Assembly (NCBI GenBank): GCA_007127105.1
Contig: SLAA01000117.1
Coordinates: 1 to 58,338, forward strand
Direction of reading: 5' to 3'
DNA length: 58,338 nt
Source of the DNA: Spirochaetales bacterium
GTDB lineage: Bacteria; Spirochaetota; Spirochaetia; DSM-27196; SLAA01
The notes below the pieces were generated by a model. That model had not been told where the DNA came from, made no database searches, and saw only the letters and a list, made by a program, of their open reading frames with translations. Every line of letters begins with the position of its first letter. The first letter of the stretch is position 1. This document shows, one piece after another, positions 15,319-24,159 of the stretch. Both the position numbers and the translations under genes were made by a program.

Positions 15319-18066
15319 TTAGGCGAATCGAAGGTGAAACTTCGCCCGACATATCCCGGGGAAGGCGCAGTTTTCACAACCGGCCGCGTCAGGCATTTGA
15401 TACTCGCCTGCCTGTATTCCGGCAACACAGGTGTGTATGAGGGTCCGCACAGATTGTACAGCTGCTTCTCGATCCTCCGAGTCCAGGTAGCTCTTGCGCT
15501 CGGCGGGCCCAAATACCGCTTCATACCTGGTCGACTCAATCCCCACATAGTACGCCGCCTTGGCTGGCCGACCATATTCCTCCCGCAGCATGAGATCATA
15601 CAGAGGTATCTGAAGGCTCTCGGGCCCGTCCTCACCTGGGGTCAGCTGCCTGGACTTAGGAATGTTCTTGCGCTTGTAGTCCAGAAACACGTACTCACCG
15701 TCGGACAACGCTCCTATCCTGTCTACCCGCCCGGTAAGAACTACCGGATGCTCAGCAAGCTCTATGTGCAGGCTTTTCTCCAGCTCCATGACCGAGACGC
15801 CCTCAAGCAGCTCCACCTCCTGTTCAAGGAGTTCCCACAGGTAGTCGGCCGCTCTGAGCGCGGAGGCGGGATAGGCTGCCGAGTCCAACTCCAGCTGCGC
15901 GGGAGCCCAGGACTCCAGGGTCTCTCGAATTGCGTCCTCAAGATAGACCTTGTAAACGGGGAGTTGGGAGCTGCGAAAGGCTCCATCTGATGTGGACTCT
16001 GCGGCAATGCGCCGAAAGAGTACTTCAAGAATTCGGTGGTAGAGCGTTCCGGTATCAAGGGCAGACTCGTACTCCCGCTCGGAGCTCACTTCACGCAGTT
16101 TCAGTCCATACTGCAAAAGATATCCAAAGGGGCAGTTGCGATATGCCTCAATAGGGCCGGAGGACAGCGCAATGCGGGCCTTTTCCGCCTCGGTGGCAAC
16201 GCCGGACTGTGGGCGTGGGCGTGGCGTCACGACCGCACGCAACGCTTCGGAAAGCGGTGTAAGGTTCAGCCCCGGCGGGCGGGTGTTCGGCTGCACATCC
16301 CGGAGTCTGCTCCGAGACAACTGCTGTACCGGATACCGAGCTTTTTTCGAGAGCGGATCGGACAGTTCGTCAATATATCGATCCTTACTACGGTCACGGT
16401 GAAATGCCTGAGCAGCATGTGCGAGTGAGAAGGCTGGCTCGGGCAACTCGGCCCCATGAAAGCCCTCTCGAGAGGCGCTAAACACCACCCGCTCGCCCGA
16501 CGTCGCATACAGGCGCAGCACCGCCTCGCTTTGATCTGTGGTGGACAGTCCTAACGCGGCCTTGTGATCCTCACGCACAAAGGAAAAGGGGTCGCTCTTC
16601 AGGCGGCAGTTGCGCTGGGTTGTTCCCATGACAAAGTGGAGCCGCGGTGCGCTTCCAGCCGCCACCCGGTACGAGTACACCGGAATACCGGAGGCAGGGC
16701 GGCGTGGAACATAAGACTCCTTGCGCAGCAACGACACCCAGATGCGAGCGGCATGGAGCTTGTGCTCGCCTATATACTCGGCCGCACCAACAAGCTCTTG
16801 CAGCAGAACCAGGGCGCGCTCATAGACACGCTCACTCTCTGTGTCCCATGCGCTAGAGTCCAAAAGTTCACGGCCAAACTCCATGACCGCGGTTTGCAAA
16901 GCTCGGAAACTCCCTGCCCTCGCTATAGCCTCAAGAGGGCGGGAAAACCGCTCAAAGGTTCGCAGCAGGGCGGCGCCGGTACGGGGATGGTGCCTGGCAA
17001 CAGCCTTCAACCGCGTGCGAACCTCGGTCGCTCGCCCTTCGGCGCCGTGTTCTACCATCCCGTCAAGCATGGTGAACATTTCCTCAGGGTTGCGCCACGG
17101 CACAGCCGGATTGCGAATGAGCGCAGCAAGTGCTGTAACGGTATATCCGCCCTCTGCGGCCTCAAGCAGACGAGGAAAAATGCCAGCTCCAATGGAGTCG
17201 GTGAGCGGGGACCCACCCCGGAACTGCAGCGGTATCTCCCGCAGGCGCGCCTCGGACTCAAGAAAGGGGCGGATTGAGTCAGCATTCCCAACAGTCAGCA
17301 TGATCTCGTGCTGTGCGATACCCGAATCAAGCGCCTGTTCAATCTCATCCAGCACGGCCCGAATCTCTTCAATAGCCGTTCCGTACACTCTCAGCTCGGG
17401 CAAGGGCAGGTTGGCAGTCGGTACTATACTAATGTCTTTGCAGTCGGCAACAATCGAGCTAAACATGTTGAAGTCGTCTATGGTGTCAGAAAAGAAAATG
17501 TAGGTGTGCCGAGCCGGTGACAGCCGTTCCGGCCGGAGTGATCCGGGTTCAAAAAGTCCGTGCTGATCCAGGAAGTCCTGATACTCGGCAGACAGGCGTT
17601 GATAGTCCTCAAATACTGCCGTTTCAAGAAGAGGCGTGTCGGCCTCCTTTGTCTCATCTAACAGAGCAGCGAGCGAGGGCAGGATTGCGGAGATGTACTC
17701 CGCAAAGGCTCCCGAGTTGGCCGCAAAGCTACGCGGGACAAGCGCTTCAAGAAAGGGCTCGTTGAGATTCTGGATGGTCAGCAGCTCGGCAAAGAGCCGC
17801 CGAATGAGGGAGTTTACAGGACGGCGCTCAGATCGGAGGAAGAACGCAGACTCTTTGAAGCTGTCCCAGGACAGGAACCTATTCGCACGAACCGCACGCG
17901 CTCTGCCTGGAGAGTGAGCCGTAGTTGAGGTTGAGGTTGAGGTTGAGGCAGCGGCAGTGGCGGCGTTACGCCGGTCACGCGCAACGGTCTCGGAGGGAAA
18001 CACGAAATCGCATTCCTGACCTACCTCGGCAATGAGCTTTGCTACGGCATCCTGATACTGGCCCAT
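15319..18066 (-). CDS. addB: AddB-type exonuclease subunit with Fe-S nuclease domain
   Basis: A 915-residue partner of AddA. The N-terminal two thirds is the helicase-like scaffold, but no P-loop (GxxGxGK) is present near the start, so it should not hydrolyse ATP. The C-terminal nuclease has GRVDRIG, then YVFLDYKRKN, and the four cysteines of an iron-sulphur staple: one in RNCPFG and three in CENCAFPGIC (C-x2-C-x5-C). The ATG at 18066 follows AAGGGGGAT by a few bases; 13 codons upstream are not needed. A Ser-Thr run near residue 45 comes from a short DNA repeat. Order addB then addA matches the classic Firmicutes operon. Confidence 0.88.
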   Translation of the reverse strand: MGQYQDAVAKLIAEVGQECDFVFPSETVARDRRNAATAAASTSTSTSTTAHSPGRARAVRANRFLSWDSFKESAFFLRSERRPVNSLIRRLFAELLTIQNLNEPFLEALVPRSFAANSGAFAEYISAILPSLAALLDETKEADTPLLETAVFEDYQRLSAEYQDFLDQHGLFEPGSLRPERLSPARHTYIFFSDTIDDFNMFSSIVADCKDISIVPTANLPLPELRVYGTAIEEIRAVLDEIEQALDSGIAQHEIMLTVGNADSIRPFLESEARLREIPLQFRGGSPLTDSIGAGIFPRLLEAAEGGYTVTALAALIRNPAVPWRNPEEMFTMLDGMVEHGAEGRATEVRTRLKAVARHHPRTGAALLRTFERFSRPLEAIARAGSFRALQTAVMEFGRELLDSSAWDTESERVYERALVLLQELVGAAEYIGEHKLHAARIWVSLLRKESYVPRRPASGIPVYSYRVAAGSAPRLHFVMGTTQRNCRLKSDPFSFVREDHKAALGLSTTDQSEAVLRLYATSGERVVFSASREGFHGAELPEPAFSLAHAAQAFHRDRSKDRYIDELSDPLSKKARYPVQQLSRSRLRDVQPNTRPPGLNLTPLSEALRAVVTPRPRPQSGVATEAEKARIALSSGPIEAYRNCPFGYLLQYGLKLREVSSEREYESALDTGTLYHRILEVLFRRIAAESTSDGAFRSSQLPVYKVYLEDAIRETLESWAPAQLELDSAAYPASALRAADYLWELLEQEVELLEGVSVMELEKSLHIELAEHPVVLTGRVDRIGALSDGEYVFLDYKRKNIPKSRQLTPGEDGPESLQIPLYDLMLREEYGRPAKAAYYVGIESTRYEAVFGPAERKSYLDSEDREAAVQSVRTLIHTCVAGIQAGEYQMPDAAGCENCAFPGICRAKFHLRFA
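17925..17948 (-). repeat. four tandem hexamers in addB
   Basis: Four perfect TTGAGG units (plus-strand reading) encode the alternating Ser-Thr run near the N-terminus of AddB. The six-base unit keeps the frame if copy number changes. Confidence 0.9.
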
Positions 18067-18151
18067 ATATCCCCCTTCCTGGACCCGGAAATCCCGGTGC
18101 CGCATTCAGAACCGGCCGAGCTATGCCCGCCGAATCTCGGCCTCTTAACCG

Positions 18152-18179
18152 TAAACGATCGTAGCAACTGCGCCGATAA
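18152..18179 (+). promoter_or_regulatory. sigma-28 (FliA)-like promoter of the 76-residue protein gene
   Basis: TAAA (18152-18155), 16 bases, then GCCGATAA (18172-18179). The -10 is a full match to the sigma-28 consensus, and the spacing is within the 14-16 range reported for SigD/FliA promoters. The start codon at 18203 and its GGAGG lie shortly downstream. Confidence 0.6.
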
Positions 18180-18202
18180 TAAGAAAGGGAGGAACACAAA
18201 GG

Positions 18203-18433
18203 ATGACAGATTCAACGCATGGAGCTCGGTACAAAGTTAAAGGGATCGACGGTGTGGAGACCTACATTCGCGTGCTTGCCGACCATGGTGACGGGTTCGA
18301 CATCCTCATCACCAGTGTCAGCAATGGTCGGATCAAGGAGTCAAGCGAGTTCATTGCTCGCGAGCTGCTCGAGGCCTGTCTCCGCACGGGATATATCTGC
18401 CCTGCTCCCGCAGAGAAAGTAGCTATAGCATAA
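18203..18433 (+). CDS. small cytoplasmic protein of unknown function, likely in the sigma-28 regulon
   Basis: A 76-residue protein without signal peptide or membrane segment. The N-terminal half is beta-like (ARYKVKGIDGVETYIRVL, then FDILITSV), followed by one amphipathic helix (SEFIARELLEACLRTGY) and a short Pro/Ala tail. GGAGG lies ten bases before the ATG. I do not recognise a family. The gene stands alone between divergent addB and the TPR lipoprotein gene. The sigma-28-like promoter just upstream suggests a role in motility or chemotaxis; that link rests only on the promoter. Confidence 0.75.
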   Translation: MTDSTHGARYKVKGIDGVETYIRVLADHGDGFDILITSVSNGRIKESSEFIARELLEACLRTGYICPAPAEKVAIA

Positions 18434-18493
18434 CACCATCGGCGGGAGTGAGCGGAGCCTTTTCCCGTCTCAAAATTACCTTGGCCTACACCC

Positions 18494-18522
18494 TTGTCTT
18501 AAAGAATAAGCATAGTTATCAT
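18494..18522 (+). promoter_or_regulatory. sigma-70 promoter of the TPR lipoprotein gene, close to leaderless
   Basis: TTGTCT, 17 bases, TATCAT (18517-18522). The -10 ends eight bases before the ATG at 18531, so the leader would be zero to two bases. No convincing ribosome-binding site precedes the start. Confidence 0.45.
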
Positions 18523-18530
18523 GGGCCGGT

Positions 18531-19922
18531 ATGATTCAATTACGAAGCACTGCCGCGCTGATAGTAGTGACGGCACTTTTTTTTGGCTGCCGAACGGCTC
18601 CGGAGCCAATCCCGGAAGCCCCGCCAGCGGAACCCGAGATCGAACTTGAGCTCGATGCCTACCAGAGCATTAGTTTGTTCGTTGCCGCCGGAGACCCTGA
18701 AGAGGCAATCCGGGCCTACCAGGAAGCTCGCCTCGACGACCCGGACCAACCGGATACAATCGTACTCCTCGCAGGACTGTACCTCTCCGCCGGAGAGTTG
18801 AGTGAAGCAGCGCGTAATCTTGAGCTGGTCTTGAGTCGTGATCCGGACAACGTAGACGGCTTATATCTCAGTGCGTTGCTAGAGGGCTTTCGTGGGGACA
18901 AAAAAGAACAGGAACAACGCCTGCGACGGGTACTGGAGCTCGTACCGGGTGATTCCCGAGCCCATGCGGCACTCGGCGAGCTCCTTCTCGAACAACGCCG
19001 ATACCGTGAGGCACGAACCGAGTTTGAAGCTGTCCTTGAAGGCACCCCGGACGACTTTGTATCCCTCATAGGCCTTGGGAATGTTCACATGCGGACTTCG
19101 CGCCACGAAGAAGCGGAGGAAGTGTTAACCCGCGCGATTGAGGTAGAGCCGGACTTTTCATTTGCGTACCTTGACCGCAGTCGCAGCCGTGTTTTGCAAC
19201 AGAATCTTCACGGAGCCGAGACTGATTTAGACAGGGCCATTGAGCTCGAACCCGGCTTTGTGTGGAACTATCTCGACCGGGGCCGTGTTCGTTTGCAGCG
19301 AAACAACCTTGAAGGGGCTCGCGCCGACTTCACTCGTGTCATTGAGCAAGACCCGGGCATTTTCCTGGCATATGCCTACCGCGCGCGCGCTGCAGATGGA
19401 CTGGGCCTGCGAGCCGAAGCCATTGCCGATTACGAGCGGGTACTTGAAATCCGGCCCGACTACCACGCTGCCTATACGCCACTCGGCACGCTGTACTACG
19501 AGACCGAGCAGTGGAACAAAGCCTTTGAAATGTACAGAAGAGCCGCCCAACAGGATCAAAGCAATGAGAGTCTACCGCTGCTCGCTGCCCTGTCACTCCA
19601 GCGTGCAGGTGAGCAACGGCGCGCCGCAGAATACCTTGGACGCGCAACTCAGCACATACGCCGGGACGGGTCCTTTTACCAAATGGTTAGATACTACATG
19701 AACCCCACCTCAGATACATTAATATTTCGCACGGTTGACCGTGAGCAGGAACGAGTGACGAAAGCACGACTTCAGTTCTTCCTGGCCTCACAGTATCGAA
19801 TACAAGGACGACACAACTCAGCCAACGCCGTAATGCGGCTGGCCGAGGAAAACGGCATTCCGGGTCTCATTGAGACGCGCCTGGCCAAACACGACCTCGA
19901 TGCATATCGAGACGAGAGGTGA
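18531..19922 (+). CDS. TPR-repeat lipoprotein
   Basis: A 463-residue lipoprotein. The signal peptide ends in the lipobox LFFGC, with the acylated Cys at residue 20, then a Pro/Glu-rich spacer. From about residue 50 to 380 there are nine or ten tetratricopeptide repeats, recognisable by the spacing of Ala/Gly/Tyr/Pro positions (for example DFVSLIGLGNVHMRTSRHEE and FAYLDRSRSRVLQQN). The final 80 residues depart from the repeat pattern. TPR lipoproteins scaffold envelope complexes; the partner is unknown. The stop overlaps a GTG that could be read as a start of the next gene, and the two genes are clearly in one operon. Confidence 0.9.
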   Translation: MIQLRSTAALIVVTALFFGCRTAPEPIPEAPPAEPEIELELDAYQSISLFVAAGDPEEAIRAYQEARLDDPDQPDTIVLLAGLYLSAGELSEAARNLELVLSRDPDNVDGLYLSALLEGFRGDKKEQEQRLRRVLELVPGDSRAHAALGELLLEQRRYREARTEFEAVLEGTPDDFVSLIGLGNVHMRTSRHEEAEEVLTRAIEVEPDFSFAYLDRSRSRVLQQNLHGAETDLDRAIELEPGFVWNYLDRGRVRLQRNNLEGARADFTRVIEQDPGIFLAYAYRARAADGLGLRAEAIADYERVLEIRPDYHAAYTPLGTLYYETEQWNKAFEMYRRAAQQDQSNESLPLLAALSLQRAGEQRRAAEYLGRATQHIRRDGSFYQMVRYYMNPTSDTLIFRTVDREQERVTKARLQFFLASQYRIQGRHNSANAVMRLAEENGIPGLIETRLAKHDLDAYRDER

Positions 19923-19927
19923 TCACC

Positions 19928-20884
19928 ATGCCGGGACTGCCGGAGCTTATTTCGCACCTGGATACCAATCGACATATTGTTATTCAGGCCCATGACTTTC
20001 CGGATCACGATGCGGTCGCGGCGGCCTTTGGTCTGGCGCGACTGCTGAGTCAGAAAGGACTCACCTCAACCCTCTGTTACGGAGGAGAGATTCAGAGCGA
20101 CTCATTGGTAGAGGCGGTGCGAGTTCTGGAAATTCCCATTGCTACCGCGGTTGGTCTTGAACTTGAGGACGACGCTCAGATCGTCATTGTGGACGGGTTT
20201 GTGGGCAACAAAAACATGTCCGGCATTCCCGGAGAGGTAGTCGGCGTCATTGACCATCACAGCCCACCGCGCACACCGGACTGCAAGTTTTTTGATATTC
20301 GCGAGGACTACGGTTCCTGTAGTACGATCATTTTTGATTACTACCGTGAGGCCGGGGCGGAGATGGATCCCTCGGTGGCAACCGCTCTGCTAATGGGTAT
20401 CATGATGGATACCGCCTTTATGACCCGTGGTGTGTCGAAGTTGGATCTTGAGGCGTTCTCGACGCTCTTTTTCAAGGGTGACTGGGAAACCGGTAGTCGG
20501 CTCCTGAAGAACTCGCTCTCGTTGCGAGACCTGGGTGTCTTTCGTGAGGCAATAAACAGCTGCATAGTTGCCGAAGGTTTCTGTTTTGTGCCTATTCAGA
20601 AGGAATGCAGTGCCGAGGTGATGGCCCTGGTTGCGGACTTCTTTCTTGGGCTCCGCGAAATTCATTTTGTAGTGGTAGTCGAGCCCGACCGCGACGCCTA
20701 CAGGCTCTCGGTTCGCAGCGAAGACCACCGCTATCCGAGTGACGTAGTAGTGCGCGAGGCCCTTAACGGCATAGGCTCCGGCGGCGGCCACATTCACATG
20801 GGTGGCGGTGCCATTCCCACAGATCTTTATCCCGGCGAAGAAGGTCTACGACGACGTTTCCTCAGCGCCCTTGGAATTGAGTAA
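19928..20884 (+). CDS. DHH/DHHA1 phosphoesterase (NrnA-like oligoribonuclease/pAp phosphatase)
   Basis: A 318-residue manganese phosphoesterase. The DHH domain shows DFPDHDAVAAAFGL (about 23-36) and VIDHHSPP (about 109-116), and the DHHA1 domain ends with the substrate-binding GSGGGHIHMGGGAIP. NrnA proteins degrade two- to five-base RNA fragments and dephosphorylate 3'-phosphoadenosine 5'-phosphate; the exact activity here is inferred. The ATG at 19928 is preferred to the GTG at 19919 because the latter lies within GAGGTGA, which fits as the ribosome-binding site for 19928. Followed seven bases later by TraB. Confidence 0.9.
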   Translation: MPGLPELISHLDTNRHIVIQAHDFPDHDAVAAAFGLARLLSQKGLTSTLCYGGEIQSDSLVEAVRVLEIPIATAVGLELEDDAQIVIVDGFVGNKNMSGIPGEVVGVIDHHSPPRTPDCKFFDIREDYGSCSTIIFDYYREAGAEMDPSVATALLMGIMMDTAFMTRGVSKLDLEAFSTLFFKGDWETGSRLLKNSLSLRDLGVFREAINSCIVAEGFCFVPIQKECSAEVMALVADFFLGLREIHFVVVVEPDRDAYRLSVRSEDHRYPSDVVVREALNGIGSGGGHIHMGGGAIPTDLYPGEEGLRRRFLSALGIE

Positions 20885-20890
20885 CACAGC

Positions 20891-22096
20891 ATGAAGGTAA
20901 CACAGACATCCGACTCGTTAACTCGACTCAGGTACACCGACGCCGATGGGCAGGATCGTGAGATCGTCCTCCTTGGTACAGCGCACGTCTCGCACGCGAG
21001 TGTGGATGAGACCCGAGAGCTCATCACGAACGAGTCGCCCGACAGGGTTTGCGTAGAGATTGATGCGGCCCGATATGAGTCGCTTACCAAGCCCGACGGC
21101 TGGAGATCACTCGACATCTACCAAGTGCTGCGCCGTAAACAGGGATTCCTGCTGTTGGGCAACTTGGTTCTTTCTTCGTTCCAAAAACGCATGGGGCTGG
21201 ACCTGGGTATTAAACCTGGAGCCGAGATGCTTGAAGCCATCCGCTGTGCAGAGGAACTGGGCCTTCCCTTCAGCCTTTGTGACCGTCAGATACAGATTAC
21301 ACTGCGCCGCGCCTGGGCTAAGAGCTCGCTGTGGGGCAAGAACAAGATGCTGGCGGCCTTGCTGGCGTCGGTCTTCAGCAACGAGAAACTCAGTGACGAG
21401 GAAATTGAGGCATTGAAGAGCCGTGGAACGGTAGAAAGCATGATGGAGGAACTTGCCGAGTACCTTCCCCATGCCAAAGAGGCGCTCATAGATGAGCGAG
21501 ACCGTTACCTTGCCACCCGCATATTCGAGGCAGAAGGATCAAAACTGGTGGCGATTATAGGGGCCGGTCACGTCCCCGGAATAGTCCGTCATTTGGAGAT
21601 GCTGACCGAAGGTCGCCTCGACACCAATCTAGACGACCTTGATATTATTCCACCCCCTTCGCGTCTCACGAAGGCGCTGCCCTACCTTGTTCCGGCGGCG
21701 GTTATTGGACTTATTACCTGGGGTTTCGTTCAAGGGGGCTTTGACGCGGGTTTTCGCTCACTCACGCGCTGGGTGCTCATTAACGGCACTCTGTCGGCGG
21801 TCGGCGCCGCGGCGGCCTTTGCGCATCCGCTGACTATCATTGCATCCTTTCTGGCCGCACCAATTACCTCAATGAATCCCACAATTGGTGTGGGCTTTGT
21901 CGCGGGTATTCTGGAGTCCTTCTTTCGCAAACCCAGGGTATCGGATTTTGAGAATCTTCAGGACGATATAACCGGACTGCGTGGGTTTTTCCGCAACAGA
22001 ATCACTCGTATTCTGCTGGTGTTTCTCTTTACCACCATTGGAAGCGCAATAGGAACCTTCATAGCCATTCCGCTGCTGTTCCCCGGAGCGGCGTAG
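20891..22096 (+). CDS. TraB/PrgY-family membrane protein
   Basis: A 401-residue protein with a soluble TraB domain and about four C-terminal membrane helices. The conserved motifs are LLGTAHVSHAS (about 27-37), EIDAARYE, DERDRYLA and IGAGHVPGI (about 217-225). Family members occur in bacteria, archaea and organelles, and the Enterococcus members TraB/PrgY limit pheromone activity. The GxxH and ERD residues resemble metalloprotease-like active sites, but activity is unproven. It follows nrnA by seven bases. The gene ends 16 bases from the convergent radA stop. Confidence 0.9.
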   Translation: MKVTQTSDSLTRLRYTDADGQDREIVLLGTAHVSHASVDETRELITNESPDRVCVEIDAARYESLTKPDGWRSLDIYQVLRRKQGFLLLGNLVLSSFQKRMGLDLGIKPGAEMLEAIRCAEELGLPFSLCDRQIQITLRRAWAKSSLWGKNKMLAALLASVFSNEKLSDEEIEALKSRGTVESMMEELAEYLPHAKEALIDERDRYLATRIFEAEGSKLVAIIGAGHVPGIVRHLEMLTEGRLDTNLDDLDIIPPPSRLTKALPYLVPAAVIGLITWGFVQGGFDAGFRSLTRWVLINGTLSAVGAAAAFAHPLTIIASFLAAPITSMNPTIGVGFVAGILESFFRKPRVSDFENLQDDITGLRGFFRNRITRILLVFLFTTIGSAIGTFIAIPLLFPGAA

Positions 22097-22116
22097 GTAG
22101 CCGACGCTGAGGCTAC
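22097..22116. terminator. hairpin between convergent traB and radA genes
   Basis: GTAGCC (22097-22102) and GGCTAC (22111-22116) form a 6-bp stem with an 8-base loop that overlaps the last codons of radA. No T-run follows on either strand, so rho-independent termination is doubtful. Confidence 0.25.
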
Positions 22117-23504
22117 TCCGTGCCAAAAACTCGACGAACTGCCTCGGAGATACTCTCAGTCTTTTCCCAGTCCTCGGGACTCGGTTCTCCCTGCCTCACC
22201 TGTTTCGGGCCAATAAACCGTGAGTAGCCAAGCGCGGCCGCCGCCTTGCGGCGCCGGTCAAACTGCGCGGCCGGGCGTAGCTCACCGGTAAGACTCAACT
22301 CACCGGCCGAGGCGAGATTGGAAGGAACCGGGCGCCCACTGTAGGCGGAGTAGAGCGCCAAGGCCAAAGGAAGCTCAACTCCTACATCCGCCACCCGCAT
22401 TCCGCCAGCCACATTCACATATATGTCCAGGCTCGAGAAGGCCGGGCCTATGTGTTTTTCCAACACTGCGGCAATGCGCGCAACTCGGCGCGAGTCGACC
22501 CGGTCGGCAAATACACGCGAAACCCCACCTTTCGCAGGCACTGTTAAGGCCTGTAACTCCAGCATAAGGATACGCGAGCCCTCGTAGACAGGTGCCGCCG
22601 CAATCCCGGCAGGCATGCCTCCGCTGCGCCGCACCAAGAATACTGCGGTCGGGTCGGTGATCTCGACCAGGCCCTCGGCCTGCATCGCAAAGAGCCCAAC
22701 CTCCTCCACAGCGCCAAAACGGTTCTTACTTGCTCGAACGAACCTGAGGTCGTTCTCGGACTGCTCAAAGTACAGCACCGCGTCTACCATGTGCTCCACG
22801 GCCTTGGGGCCCGCTATACTACCGTCCTTGGTTACATGAGCCACAAAGAATACAGGAACATTGTGTGCCCGTGCCCAGTCTATGAGTTCATAACAGCCAT
22901 ACTTAATCTGATTCACCGTGCCTGGGACATCACCCGCCTCGGCAGAGAACAGTGTTTGAACCGAGTCAATCACAAACAGTTCAGGAAGGATTTTGTCGAG
23001 GGCGGCCGTAATGCGTCCGGTATCGGTCTCGGCAAGCAGCGTTACATGTGCCTTCTCCACTCCAAGCCTACGTGCTCGCATAGCCACCTGCGCCGGGGAT
23101 TCCTCACCGGTTATGTAGAGAACGCGACGGCCGCTGCCCGCGGCGGCCTGCAGCATAAGGGTGCTCTTTCCAATGCCCGGCTCACCACCAATCATGACTG
23201 CGGCACCAAGCGGCATGCCTCCGCCCAGGACACGGTCGAGTTCACCAATGCCGGTGCTCATTCGCGAGCCTTCCTCGGTGGGTAGCTCGGCCAGGGTTGC
23301 GGCAACTGCCGGTGGCCGGGTAGCTCGACCGCTCGCACTGCCTGCAGCCCCGCCGCGTCGGCTCCCCGCGGCAGATCCTGCCGCTACTGGGGACTCCTCG
23401 TTCAGAGTGTTCCACTCACCACAGCTTGAACATCGCCCCGACCACTTGGCCTCAAGATGCCCGCAACTCGAACACCGAAACTGGGGGGCGCCTCTTTTGG
23501 CCAC
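22113..23504 (-). CDS. radA: DNA repair protein RadA/Sms
   Basis: A 463-residue branch-migration helicase. The N-terminal zinc finger is C-x2-C ... C-x2-C (CSSCGHLE and CSSCGEWN), then a RecA-like ATPase with Walker A GEPGIGKST, the RadA-specific KNRFG motif (RASKNRFGAVEE), and a C-terminal Lon-like domain with VAGGMRVADVGVELPLALAL. It processes recombination intermediates after RecA strand exchange. It starts with GTG at 23504, three bases after the stop of the peptidyl-prolyl isomerase gene, with weak ribosome-binding sequence, so coupling is likely. A Gly/Ala/Arg-rich linker follows the zinc finger. Last gene of the aspS operon. Confidence 0.96.
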   Translation of the reverse strand: MAKRGAPQFRCSSCGHLEAKWSGRCSSCGEWNTLNEESPVAAGSAAGSRRGGAAGSASGRATRPPAVAATLAELPTEEGSRMSTGIGELDRVLGGGMPLGAAVMIGGEPGIGKSTLMLQAAAGSGRRVLYITGEESPAQVAMRARRLGVEKAHVTLLAETDTGRITAALDKILPELFVIDSVQTLFSAEAGDVPGTVNQIKYGCYELIDWARAHNVPVFFVAHVTKDGSIAGPKAVEHMVDAVLYFEQSENDLRFVRASKNRFGAVEEVGLFAMQAEGLVEITDPTAVFLVRRSGGMPAGIAAAPVYEGSRILMLELQALTVPAKGGVSRVFADRVDSRRVARIAAVLEKHIGPAFSSLDIYVNVAGGMRVADVGVELPLALALYSAYSGRPVPSNLASAGELSLTGELRPAAQFDRRRKAAAALGYSRFIGPKQVRQGEPSPEDWEKTESISEAVRRVFGTE

Positions 23505-23507
23505 CGG

Positions 23508-24128
23508 TCAGCGTCTTTCGCTGCGCAAACGGTCAAACATCGCCTGGTCGGGCCTGAAGTTTTCGGCGGCAGTTCCGCGCCGGACAATCTCTATCCGCTC
23601 AATTCGGTCACCCTGGCGCACTGCATTCACTACGTCCATGCCAGCAACCACGTAGCCAAAGACAGCGTGCCCGCCGTCCAACCAGGGGGTCGGAACATGC
23701 GTTATGAAAAACTGGCTGCCGTTTGTGTTCGGGCCGCGATTAGCCATAGAAAGCACACCGGGGCGGTCATGGCGCAGCGACGGATGTATCTCGTCACGAA
23801 AGGTATAGCCAGGCCCGCCGGTACCGTTGCCCAGGGGGTCTCCAGTCTGTATCATAAAGTTGTCTATGACGCGGTGAAACACCAGCCCGTCGTAGAACCG
23901 AACCCCTCGACGGCGGTTCGTCTCCAGACTGCCTTCTGCGAGACCAACGAAGTTCGTCACGGTGAGCGGCGCCTTCTCAAACTCAAGCTCCAGCACGATA
24001 TCACCACGGTTTGTGACGATACGGGCGTACAAGCCATGTGCTTGGGGGACATCGGCCCAAGCCATGGTCGCCACCAACAAAAAGAACGCCGAAACACAGA
24101 CTGTCGTATTTACCCTAAGGAACTTCAT
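23508..24128 (-). CDS. exported cyclophilin-type peptidyl-prolyl cis-trans isomerase
   Basis: A 206-residue cyclophilin with a signal peptide (residues 1-23, cleavage near Ala-Trp-Ala), so it acts in the periplasm on proline bonds of secreted proteins. The core shows [21 protein letters not shown], then GSQFFITHV and [12 protein letters not shown], in cyclophilin order; the catalytic Arg is in FHRV. The ATG at 24128 follows GAGAGGGGAGAA. A longer frame adds 24 residues that overlap serA without similarity. It lies 31 bases after serA and three before radA. Confidence 0.94.
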   Translation of the reverse strand: MKFLRVNTTVCVSAFFLLVATMAWADVPQAHGLYARIVTNRGDIVLELEFEKAPLTVTNFVGLAEGSLETNRRRGVRFYDGLVFHRVIDNFMIQTGDPLGNGTGGPGYTFRDEIHPSLRHDRPGVLSMANRGPNTNGSQFFITHVPTPWLDGGHAVFGYVVAGMDVVNAVRQGDRIERIEIVRRGTAAENFRPDQAMFDRLRSERR

Positions 24129-24159
24129 TTCTCCCCTCTCTTGCTTGCGAACGTGGTCT

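Noticed and set aside
16564-17277. Open reading frame of 237 codons on the plus strand inside addB
   Set aside because: Antisense shadow of addB; composition is random and no start signal is present.
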